The notes under the pieces are model-generated. The model searched no databases, had not been told where the DNA came from, and worked only from the letters and a program-made list of their open reading frames with translations. Made by a program: the position numbers and the translations under genes. Of a stretch of DNA of 8,647 nt, positions 1-7,124 are shown piece after piece (the first letter of the stretch is position 1; each line of letters opens with the position of its first letter). Source of the stretch: an uncultured Rickettsiales bacterium (GTDB lineage Bacteria; Pseudomonadota; Alphaproteobacteria; Rickettsiales; Midichloriaceae); assembly GCA_937996615.1 (NCBI GenBank), contig CALKVD010000168.1:1-8647 (forward strand). Reading direction: 5' to 3'.

Positions 1-541
<541 letters not shown>

Positions 542-827
542 AGTCCACACCACCAACGACAACACTGGAAGATCAAGTGTCTGTTACGCCGTCAGTTAAA
601 TGTGGTTATTAAACTCAGCCAGATAATCATTGTGTGTACGATAATGCGTCAATCTTCCCGTCGCTTCCTTACAGAAACGCCAAGAAAACCAACACCGTAT
701 CGCCACGGCATCGATTAAAAAAACCCATTCACAATGTCAAAGTGCCGATGGACAGGGCCGAAACCCCGTCAAATCCATCCAAAGATGGAAACCTGTGTCT
801 TCATTCCTGGAACGTCATGAGCCGAAA
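542..827 (-). other. Internal transcribed spacer between tRNA-Ala and 23S rRNA
   Basis: This spacer lies between the 3' end of tRNA-Ala and the 5' end of 23S and is of intermediate GC. It holds no tRNA and no credible open frame. On the minus strand, bases near 730-745 read TTTGACATTGTGAATGGG, which resembles a block I recall from rRNA spacers of Rhodospirillales or Acetobacteraceae. That recollection is unverified. The part next to 23S would form the processing stem with the distal end of the gene, which lies outside the window. Confidence 0.75.
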
Positions 828-903
828 TGGTGGAGCCTATCGGGATCGAACCGATGACCTGATGCTTGCAAAGCAACCGCTCTCCCAGCTGAGCTAAGGC
901 CCC
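828..903 (-). tRNA. tRNA-Ala (anticodon TGC)
   Basis: A 76-nt tRNA including an encoded CCA (828-830). The acceptor GGGGCCT pairs with AGGCTCC, including the G3-U70 pair that identifies alanine tRNAs. The D arm GCTC/GAGC and the T arm ATCGG/CCGAT with loop TTCGATC are intact. The anticodon loop is TTTGCAA (anticodon TGC). The anticodon stem GTTGC/GCATC has one T-T mismatch at positions 28-42. The place between 23S and tRNA-Ile is standard for alphaproteobacterial rRNA operons. Confidence 0.97.
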
Positions 904-1053
904 TCACCATATACGTCGATGACATGCACCAACGAAGGCGAAGCCTTCGCAAGGCCGAACGGCCGCCGCCGCTTATGCGGCGAATAGCCAAGAACGCGGA
1001 TGCGTTCGGCGGCGCTTGAGCACCTGTCAAAGACTCCAGACCGCCAAGCGGTC
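904..1053 (-). other. GC-rich internal spacer between tRNA-Ile and tRNA-Ala
   Basis: This 150-bp spacer is about 61% GC by hand count, far above the protein-coding part of the contig. It contains a row of perfect hairpins: 933-949 (CGAAGGC/GCCTTCG), 953-964 (GGCC/GGCC), 967-982 (CGCCGC/GCGGCG) and 992-1007 (GAACGC/GCGTTC). It has no gene. The composition fits a GC-rich alphaproteobacterium rather than the AT-rich genome beyond 1131. Confidence 0.75.

Positions 1054-1056
<3 letters not shown>
1036..1056 (-). repeat. Perfect 9-bp inverted repeat overlapping the tRNA-Ile CCA end
   Basis: CCAGACCGC (1036-1044), a 3-nt loop, then GCGGTCTGG (1048-1056). On the transcribed minus strand its first three bases are the encoded CCA of tRNA-Ile, so the hairpin starts at the tRNA 3' end. 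It could act as a processing signal, or could hide the CCA until the 3' trailer is trimmed. Function is inferred from position only. Confidence 0.55.
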
Positions 1057-1130
<74 letters not shown>

Positions 1131-1141
1131 TGGTCGATCAG

Positions 1142-1169
1142 ACCATATCATAGTATTAAATATTGTCAA
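1142..1169 (-). promoter_or_regulatory. Predicted sigma-70 promoter directly upstream of tRNA-Ile
   Basis: On the minus strand there is a perfect -35 TTGACA (1164-1169), a 16-bp spacer and a -10 TATGGT (1142-1147, 4 of 6 to consensus). Only 11 bases separate the -10 from the first base of the tRNA. This suits a stand-alone tRNA transcript and would be redundant in a normal 16S-tRNA-23S operon. A TGGTC/GACCA inverted repeat overlaps the -10. Confidence 0.55.
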
Positions 1170-1322
1170 TCTATATAAATGCAAAGAGATCGAGATTAGT
1201 AGATATAAATAAAATAACTTGAATCATTTTAGTTCAAAATCAATGCAACTAGATTAGTAATTTATATTGTCTTTTATTTATCGTTTTCGGCTGAAAATAG
1301 GCGGGCTTTAGTTCAAAAATGG

Positions 1323-1351
1323 TTGCATAACTACAACTGTTATGAAATAAT
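1323..1351 (+). promoter_or_regulatory. Possible promoter for radC-ogt
   Basis: TTGCAT (1323-1328), a 17-bp spacer and AATAAT (1346-1351, 5 of 6 to the -10 consensus) lie about 30 bp before the radC start. The -35 is weak and the region is very AT-rich, so a chance match is possible. No good Shine-Dalgarno precedes radC. The rest of 1131-1381 is about 26% GC and shows no gene. Confidence 0.3.
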
Positions 1352-1381
1352 TATATTATATTAGGTAATATAAATAGCAAG

Positions 1382-2146
1382 ATGCAAAAGGACGATCATA
1401 GTGGTATAGGACATAGGGAAAGATTAAAAAGAAGATTTACTAGAAACCAACTAAGATCGCTTAGTGACTATGAAATCCTAGAATTATCTCTGTTCTATAT
1501 TTTTAAGAGAAAAGATACCAAGGCTTTAGCTAAGGCTCTATTGAAGCATTGCAAATCTTTGCCTGATGTTTTTTTTGCTGATGCAACTGAGCTACAACAA
1601 ATACCAGGGGTTGGTCCAGCAGTGACTATGTATTTTAGAGTGTTGGCCGATTTATTTTCGAGGTGCTGCCTGCCTGTTGATAGAAAAAATGTCCATATTG
1701 TTAATAATTGGGTTTCGGTGTTGCAGTATTGCAGATTAATAATGGGATTGCAAAAAACTGAATCTTTCCGTGGATTATTCATAGGAAGAAATGGTAACAT
1801 TATAGCTGATGAACTAATTGAAAAAGGGACTATAGATAAAGTTTCTGCCTATCCTCGAGAGATCGCCAGGCTTGCTTTGGTTTATAGTGCTTCTGCTGTT
1901 CTAATTGTTCATAATCATCCGAGTGGCAAAGCAACCCCCTCTCAAGACGATATTTTAATCACAAATCAAATCGAAGATGCTTTAGAGTCGATAGAAGTTG
2001 CCTTATATGATCATTTAATAGTAACTTCTCAAGAATATTTTTCTTTTCGTATGCATAATTTACTCAAAAGCTATAGTTCAATCCCAAATCGGGAACCAGT
2101 TCAACGAGCTACCAGTTCCGAAGATATAGAATCATCACTAAGTTAA
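1382..2146 (+). CDS. radC: RadC family protein (JAB/JAMM domain)
   Basis: A 254-aa RadC-like protein (DUF2466). The N-terminal half has a helix-hairpin-helix around residues 72-84 (QQIPGVGPAVT), a DNA-contact motif. The C-terminal half is a JAB/MPN-type metal-binding domain. Its JAMM residues are E127, then H177 and H179 in HNHPSG, S187 and D190, which fit H-x-H-x7-S-x2-D. The family block YPREIARLAL is at 157-166. All ligands are present, so the fold should be intact. The early link of RadC to DNA repair came from a strain later explained by recG, and its biochemical role is still unclear. A polar tail of about 30 residues follows the domain. ogt follows after 22 bp on the same strand, suggesting one transcript. 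Confidence 0.93.
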   Translation: MQKDDHSGIGHRERLKRRFTRNQLRSLSDYEILELSLFYIFKRKDTKALAKALLKHCKSLPDVFFADATELQQIPGVGPAVTMYFRVLADLFSRCCLPVDRKNVHIVNNWVSVLQYCRLIMGLQKTESFRGLFIGRNGNIIADELIEKGTIDKVSAYPREIARLALVYSASAVLIVHNHPSGKATPSQDDILITNQIEDALESIEVALYDHLIVTSQEYFSFRMHNLLKSYSSIPNREPVQRATSSEDIESSLS

Positions 2147-2168
2147 ACATAATAAATCATATAAAAAA

Positions 2169-2783
2169 ATGTTACTTAAACCAAGCTTAGAAGAACAAAA
2201 AAATATATGTTCCAAGTTAATAACTATTTTTGATTCATCATTTGTGAGTTTTGAGAATCGCCGAGTATTATATGCTAATTTTGTCGAAACACAGTTGGGT
2301 ATGATGTTAGCAATTTGCTCCGAAACTAAAATTTATCTTTTGGAATTTGTTGATAAAATTGGCTTGAGCGATGAAATCAAAAAGCTTAAATTGTTTCTAA
2401 ATGCTAACATTATATTATGTAATAACGTTAGTGATAAGCAAATTTTCGTTTTGCTTCAAAATGAATTAACCAACTATTTTCTAGGCAATTTAAAGGAATT
2501 TTCAATCCCAGTAGAATTAACGGGAACTGAATTTCAAAAATCAGCCTGGAATCAATTAAAATTAATACCATATGGCCATACGGTTTCCTATAAAACCCAA
2601 GCAATAGCTTTAGGTCGCCCTTCGGCTTACCGAGCAGTTGCGGGAGCTAACAGTTTTAATAAAATTACTGTGATTATTCCATGCCACAGAGTTGTTAACA
2701 GCAATGGTAAGCTGGGGGGCTATAGTTGCGGCATAGAGAGAAAGAAATGGTTACTTAATCACGAAAAAAACTGCATAATTTGA
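2169..2783 (+). CDS. ogt: Methylated-DNA--[protein]-cysteine S-methyltransferase
   Basis: A 204-aa suicide repair protein that moves the alkyl group from O6-alkylguanine (and O4-alkylthymine) to its own cysteine. The active site PCHRV is at 171-175 with Cys172. The preceding block SYKTQAIALGRPSAYRAVAGAN (from about 140) supplies the DNA-binding helix, with Tyr141 and Arg155 matching the nucleotide-flipping Tyr and Arg finger of the family. GKLGGY at 180-185 completes the signature. Residues 1-112 form a poorly conserved N-terminal ribonuclease-like subdomain. There is no Ada-type zinc/AraC region, so this is Ogt/AGT rather than full Ada. It lies 22 bp after radC and is probably co-transcribed. 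No Shine-Dalgarno is visible. The 201 bp to the convergent metK (2784-2984) contain no gene and no strong terminator. Confidence 0.93.
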   Translation: MLLKPSLEEQKNICSKLITIFDSSFVSFENRRVLYANFVETQLGMMLAICSETKIYLLEFVDKIGLSDEIKKLKLFLNANIILCNNVSDKQIFVLLQNELTNYFLGNLKEFSIPVELTGTEFQKSAWNQLKLIPYGHTVSYKTQAIALGRPSAYRAVAGANSFNKITVIIPCHRVVNSNGKLGGYSCGIERKKWLLNHEKNCII

Positions 2784-2984
2784 GTAATAGAATTCAGGGT
2801 TGGCAATTTTAGAGTTAAAAATTTTAGAATATTGGTACAGTTCAATCTGGTTAGGATATTTTACAGAATCTGTCACAGCTATTTGATTTTAAGTCTTAAT
2901 CTTGATCGATTTCTGTAGATTATTGTATCTTAGGGCTTATCCTATAGTAAATAAACTAGGGGTTTGCCTATAAATTAATGATTT

Positions 2985-4139
2985 CTAAAAAATGTAATTA
3001 GCTAATTCTTCTTTATTAACCTCTTCCCAGCGGAAATTTTTGTTTAATTTGCCAAAATGGCCACATGCTGCCGTTTCCTTATAGATAGGTCGCAATAAAT
3101 CAAGTTTTTGGATAATTGCCCCTGGTCGCAGGTCATATTTTGTGCTAACTATTTTTTCTATTTCGCGATCAGGTATTCTTCCTGTGCCGAATGTATTGAC
3201 ATATAATGAAACAGGTTTGGAAACACCAATAGCATAAGCAATTTGAATTTCACATTTTTCTGCAATTTCTGCTGCAACGATTTGTTTTGCAATATATCTA
3301 GCCATATAGGCGCCAGATCTATCAATTTTAGTTGGATCTTTGCCGGAAAAGCACCCCCCCCCATGGCGACATGTTCCCCCATATGTATCCACAATGACCT
3401 TGCGTCCAGTCAGGCCGCAATCTGCTTGGGGGCCGCCCAGAACAAATTTACCTGATGTGTTGATCATATATTGGGTATCAACCAGCATTTCAGCTGGCAC
3501 GACGCCTTTGATCACTTCTTCGATCATGCTTTCGCGTATTGTTTCATTAGTCACATCTGGGCTGTGTTGAGTTGACAAAATAACGGTGTCGATTCTTTTT
3601 GGTTGATCGTTAACATATTCAACTGTGACCTGGCATTTTGCATCTGGTCTGAGCCAAGGAAGTTTTGATTGTTTGCGCAACTCGCTATGGCGAATCATCA
3701 TTTTGTGAGCATACATAATTGGAGCTGGCATCAGTTCTGGGGTTTCGTTGGTCGCATAGCCGAAGACTAATCCTTGATCTCCGGCGCCAATGTCCAAATC
3801 TTTACCGTGATCTATGCCTGAAGCAATATCGTGGGATTGGGTTGTAATTATTGGAATGACAGTCAAAGAGTGGGCGTCGAACCCCAAATCTCCATCCATA
3901 TATCCAATATTTTTGACTTGATCACGAACAACTTTGTCAAGATCAATCCAGGTTTCGGTTGTAATCTCTCCTGCTATAATTGCGACATTATTCTTGACCA
4001 TTGTTTCGCATGCAACTCGACCTTTGCTATCATTTTCGAGAATTGCGTCGAGAATTGCGTCGGAGATTTGGTCTGCTACTTTGTCTGGGTGTCCCTCTGA
4101 GACTGATTCAGAGGTGAATAGGTAGTTTTTGTTAGTCAT
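2985..4139 (-). CDS. metK: S-adenosylmethionine synthase
   Basis: A 384-aa enzyme (E. coli 384) that makes S-adenosylmethionine from methionine and ATP. Seen motifs are SEGHPDK at 14-20 with the catalytic His17 and metal-binding Asp19, the ATP motif GAGDQGLVFGYA at 118-129, CGLTGRK at 241-247, and the phosphate loop HGGGCFSGKDPTK at 259-271. Two normally conserved positions are Cys: C263 in GGG-C-FSGKD (family Ala) and C359 in AA-C-GHFG (family Tyr). C263 lies beside a nine-G run and looks like a compensated frameshift. I start at ATG 4139. A TTG one codon upstream (4142) would give 385 aa but is less likely. secF ends 64 bp upstream on the same strand, so the two may be co-transcribed. I saw no SAM riboswitch in that short gap. 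Confidence 0.97.
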   Translation of the reverse strand: MTNKNYLFTSESVSEGHPDKVADQISDAILDAILENDSKGRVACETMVKNNVAIIAGEITTETWIDLDKVVRDQVKNIGYMDGDLGFDAHSLTVIPIITTQSHDIASGIDHGKDLDIGAGDQGLVFGYATNETPELMPAPIMYAHKMMIRHSELRKQSKLPWLRPDAKCQVTVEYVNDQPKRIDTVILSTQHSPDVTNETIRESMIEEVIKGVVPAEMLVDTQYMINTSGKFVLGGPQADCGLTGRKVIVDTYGGTCRHGGGCFSGKDPTKIDRSGAYMARYIAKQIVAAEIAEKCEIQIAYAIGVSKPVSLYVNTFGTGRIPDREIEKIVSTKYDLRPGAIIQKLDLLRPIYKETAACGHFGKLNKNFRWEEVNKEELANYIF

Positions 4140-4203
4140 CAAATTTGTGTATATATGGATCTTAATGGGTAATAATGGATACTGTTATCTTTGGAACATT
4201 GGC

Positions 4204-5262
4204 TTAATTCGCTGTACTACTACTGGATATTCTGCTATATCTTGCTAGAGGTAGTAGCACCAGGGTTGAAACATAAATCGATGAATAAGTGCCAAAAGCA
4301 ATTCCAAACAAAATTGCTAAACTAAATCCATTCAGCGCCTGGCCGCCAAAAATAGCTAAAACCCCACAGACTAAAAGAGTCGTTGCAACTGTCATTGTTG
4401 TTCTTGATAGAGTTTCGTTCAGACTAAGATTAATTATTTCTTTAATCTCTTTATCTTGTTTTTTGTTTTGGTGATATTTTGCAATATTCTCCCTGATTCT
4501 ATCATAAATCACCACGCTATCATTGATTGAGTAGCCAATGACGGTTAACAAAGCTGCTATTGAAGTCAGATCAAATTCGCAACCACTGAACACATAAAAA
4601 CCCATTGTTGCAATTGCGTCATGCAAAAGTGAGATAATGACGCCAATACCAAAATGCCAATCAAATCGAAACCAGACATAGATCATCATCATAATCAAAG
4701 CTGCTAGCATTGCGTAGACTGCGCTTTTGATAAAATCGTTGCCGACTTTTGGTCCGACATAATCAACTCTTTCAACTTTGAAGCTATGTTTTTCTTGGTT
4801 TGGGGTTGCAATATTATTAGTTGGATTACTTTCAGATTTATCGCCATGAGTTGTCTCATTAATTGTGTCATGACTTTGAGTTATAAAAACAGAATTAACA
4901 ATATTTCGAAGGTTATTGATGTCTTTTTCGTAGTCGCTGACAATTTTGGGTTGTATCCTTATCATAATATTAGCTTTTTCATTTCCTATAGTTTGATATT
5001 CCTGAATGTGATTACTGTGATAGTGTTTGGCAACTTCTTCTCTGATTTGGTGGACAATTCTTGCGTCGGTTTTATTGACTGAAATCTCCATTAAGATTCC
5101 GCCAGCAAAATCTATACCTAAATTTAATCCCTTAAATCCCAATCCAAAAAACGCGGCAATTGTTACTAGAATACTGAAAATAACAGCAATTTTTCTATGT
5201 CCCATAAAGTTGATGTTGGGTGCTTTAGGTATCAGCCTAAGGGGTAAAAGTCCGAATAGCAT
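4204..5262 (-). CDS. secF: Protein translocase subunit SecF
   Basis: A 352-aa inner-membrane protein of the SecDF accessory complex, which uses the proton gradient to help pull exported proteins across the membrane. TM1 is about 25-42, followed by GLNLGIDFAGG (45-55) of the SecD/SecF family. A periplasmic domain runs to about 175, with RVDYVGPKVG just before TM2. TM2-TM6 are about 178-197, 204-225, 231-252, 290-306 and 311-338. The signature VIGYSINDSVVIYDRIREN is at 241-259. An atypical polar insert (about 128-160) lies in the periplasmic domain and includes TNNIATPNQEKHS, which recurs in PdxY. secD is not next to it here. The ATG at 5262 suits the usual short cytoplasmic N-terminus. Confidence 0.95.
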   Translation of the reverse strand: MLFGLLPLRLIPKAPNINFMGHRKIAVIFSILVTIAAFFGLGFKGLNLGIDFAGGILMEISVNKTDARIVHQIREEVAKHYHSNHIQEYQTIGNEKANIMIRIQPKIVSDYEKDINNLRNIVNSVFITQSHDTINETTHGDKSESNPTNNIATPNQEKHSFKVERVDYVGPKVGNDFIKSAVYAMLAALIMMMIYVWFRFDWHFGIGVIISLLHDAIATMGFYVFSGCEFDLTSIAALLTVIGYSINDSVVIYDRIRENIAKYHQNKKQDKEIKEIINLSLNETLSRTTMTVATTLLVCGVLAIFGGQALNGFSLAILFGIAFGTYSSIYVSTLVLLPLARYSRISSSSTAN

Positions 5263-5339
5263 TAAAATATAAAATAATAGTAATATAACCTCTATGTTCT
5301 AGGCTAACCTGAGCATTTTAGCAATCTAATTTTGACTCT

Positions 5340-5396
5340 GGAAGTAGAAGAAAAATATTTTTTAAAAAAATAATATTTTTTTGTTTGGGTACTTCC
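5340..5396. repeat. AT-rich palindrome between divergent secF and the 5522 gene
   Basis: GGAAGTA (5340-5346) pairs with TACTTCC (5390-5396). Inside, AAAAATATT (5351-5359) pairs with AATATTTTT (5372-5380), with an asymmetric internal loop between the two stems. It lies between two divergent genes, so it is not an obvious terminator. It could be a binding site or a cruciform. The rest of 5263-5521 holds no gene. Confidence 0.5.
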
Positions 5397-5461
5397 GGGG
5401 GAGCTAAAACTTAATTATATATCAGTCACAGTAGTGGCAAATTGTATCTGCCGAATATATT

Positions 5462-5490
5462 TTGGCAATCGAAGCATCACTATTTGTAAT
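5462..5490 (+). promoter_or_regulatory. Predicted sigma-70 promoter for the 188-aa protein gene
   Basis: TTGGCA (5462-5467, 5 of 6 to consensus), an exact 17-bp spacer, and TGTAAT (5485-5490, 5 of 6). Transcription would start near 5497, leaving a short leader of about 25 nt before the ATG at 5522. This is one of the better promoter matches in the window. Confidence 0.5.
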
Positions 5491-5521
5491 TAAATAAACT
5501 TAACTTAATAGCATTACTAAT

Positions 5522-6088
5522 ATGAAAAGAGGAAGACCTAGAATTTATTATAAATGTACCCCTGAGCTTAAAAAGAAACATTCGATGTCTCTGACCAAGG
5601 ATCCAGTTGATTTGTGTCTGGAATATGGGTATATCAACCTTGAACAACACCAATATGGATTGAGGTTTCGTTGGCTATATCGCAAGCGGTTTGGTAATAA
5701 AATGATCAAATCGCAAATTGTTGATGCAACTAAGCAAAAATCTTACTACAATTATACTAATAGCGTGGAACCAACAAAACATGAAATTGATCTAAACGAT
5801 GAATATACTGATTTGATTATGCACCTGGAAAAAGAAAAATGTCTTAAAATTATCCAGAATCTTTGGATATATAGCTGTACTCCCCTGATAGTCATTTTGA
5901 GATTAGCGAGCTCTAATCAAGTAGCAGCGGCTGAAACTCACCTAACAGCCTCTCGTTTCTTAAAAGCGAGCGATGAGCTGCGTAATATCCAACAGGCGAT
6001 GAAGTGTTTATGTGATTTTTATCTTAAGAAGCAAAGGAACTATCAACCATTACAACCTAGGCAAGTAGGGTTAAATGTGGCTCATTGA
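5522..6088 (+). CDS. Hypothetical protein with AT-hook-like N-terminus
   Basis: A 188-aa protein of unknown function. It opens with K-R-G-R-P-R (2-7), matching the RGRP core of AT-hook minor-groove binders, followed by TPEL and a basic stretch. A middle block (about 27-60) reads DPVDLCLEYGYINLEQHQYGLRF and ends WLYRKRFG. I recall alphaproteobacterial, including Rickettsiales, hypothetical proteins with the same plan: RGRP start, TPEL, a DP-x-CPL-like block, then a G-x-x-(F/Y)-x-W-L-Y segment. This is memory, not a search. The second half (about 95-170) is probably helical, with Cys107, Cys119, Cys162 and Cys164. No signal peptide or TM segment is seen. It has its own likely promoter, lies divergent from secF, and its last codons overlap the end of ispE. 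A DNA-binding role is plausible but unproven. Confidence 0.85.
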   Translation: MKRGRPRIYYKCTPELKKKHSMSLTKDPVDLCLEYGYINLEQHQYGLRFRWLYRKRFGNKMIKSQIVDATKQKSYYNYTNSVEPTKHEIDLNDEYTDLIMHLEKEKCLKIIQNLWIYSCTPLIVILRLASSNQVAAAETHLTASRFLKASDELRNIQQAMKCLCDFYLKKQRNYQPLQPRQVGLNVAH

Positions 6089-7026
6089 ACCAATTCCTGA
6101 TAGCACCACCACTCTGGATTGTGTTTCTCTACTTCTACCTTTGCGTTTAAAGCATTTTTAGCGGTATCATAAATTGCAAAACAAGTTGCCCCACTGCCTG
6201 TCAGCTTTGCGCTGATGCAGCCAGATTGTTGCTCGAGAGCTTTAAGTACTTGACCTATTTCTGGGCATAGAGCTATTGCTGCAGGTTGAAGGTCGTTCGG
6301 TATTGATAGTACTTCAATTATACTTGGAGGAAATTTAAATGATGCATTATTTTCTATTATTAAATTTGTAGTAGCTAGTTGGTATACTGTTGCTGTTGAT
6401 AATTCTTTTTTTGGATTAACCAGAACTAAATGAAATTGGTCATCGATTTGATATTCAGTTAAGATATTACCAATTCCGGTCATCAGAAAGCTTTTGGCTG
6501 ATTTAAGAAATAGATATACATCGGCTCCGAGTTGAGCTGCAACTTCCAGTAGCTGTTGATCAGTTAGAGGCGCTTCCCAAAGGCGACAAACTAATTGCAA
6601 AACTGTAGCTGCGTTGCTAGAGCCCCCACCAAGCCCGGCAGCGGTTGGGATATTTTTGGTTATGAATATCGTAACGTCATCCATTTCGTTATGTGAGATT
6701 TTATTGGTCAAAATATAATCGCGCAAAACTGCAACCGCTTTTGTTGTGATATTGGGGCGGGAAGCATAAAATCTTTGATTTTCAACAGTTAGACAGATGT
6801 CTGGGTTAATTAAAGTAGGGCATGGATATTTGGGGTTGAGGTATGTTTTGATTATGTTATCGGAGTAACTTAAGTTTTTAGTATATAAAATACCTAAAGT
6901 GTCAGAAAGTTGTAGTTTAGTGACATAGCTTTCAATTAAATGGTAGTTATTTGTGGTTTTGCCAACTATCTTTAACGATAAATTGATTTTAGCTGGTGCA
7001 TTAGCTTGGGCGACAAAAGATTGCAT
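6082..7026 (-). CDS. ispE: 4-diphosphocytidyl-2-C-methyl-D-erythritol kinase
   Basis: A 314-aa GHMP kinase that phosphorylates CDP-methylerythritol with ATP, the fourth step of the MEP isoprenoid pathway. PAKINLSLKI (11-20) holds the catalytic Lys13, followed by the YH of NNYHLIE. The glycine-rich ATP loop PTAAGLGGGSSNA is at 127-139. The catalytic Asp is D169 in LGADVYLFL, where the family usually has GADVP. LTGSGAT at 276-282 is the third GHMP motif. It is about 30 residues longer than E. coli IspE, partly through extra residues around 48-80 and at the C-terminus. The stop overlaps the end of the convergent 188-aa gene by 7 bp. pdxY lies 98 bp upstream on the same strand. That gap has a TATAAT about 14 nt before the ATG but no clear -35. 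No Shine-Dalgarno is visible. Confidence 0.95.
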   Translation of the reverse strand: MQSFVAQANAPAKINLSLKIVGKTTNNYHLIESYVTKLQLSDTLGILYTKNLSYSDNIIKTYLNPKYPCPTLINPDICLTVENQRFYASRPNITTKAVAVLRDYILTNKISHNEMDDVTIFITKNIPTAAGLGGGSSNAATVLQLVCRLWEAPLTDQQLLEVAAQLGADVYLFLKSAKSFLMTGIGNILTEYQIDDQFHLVLVNPKKELSTATVYQLATTNLIIENNASFKFPPSIIEVLSIPNDLQPAAIALCPEIGQVLKALEQQSGCISAKLTGSGATCFAIYDTAKNALNAKVEVEKHNPEWWCYQELVQ

Positions 7027-7124
7027 TAGTGAGGTATTATAATATTACTATATTAATATATGATAGTTGTATAAAACAGAATTGCTAAACGAAAATGTGT
7101 AACCAAATATATTATCTCAATTTG

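Noticed and set aside
1382..2783. radC-ogt as part of an anti-phage or mobile island
   Set aside because: RadC homologues can occur on mobile elements, but here there is no integrase, phage or defence gene nearby and the following genes are housekeeping.
2784..2984. Bidirectional terminator between convergent ogt and metK
   Set aside because: I found only very short inverted repeats such as ACAGA/TCTGT and no stem followed by a T run, so I do not call one.
2985..4139. metK as a frameshifted pseudogene at the G run
   Set aside because: The frame stays open for the full family length and all other motifs are intact; only one residue is affected.
4140..4203. SAM riboswitch upstream of metK
   Set aside because: The gap to secF is only 64 bp, AT-rich, and shows no SAM-I or SAM-II type stems or pseudoknot that I can see.
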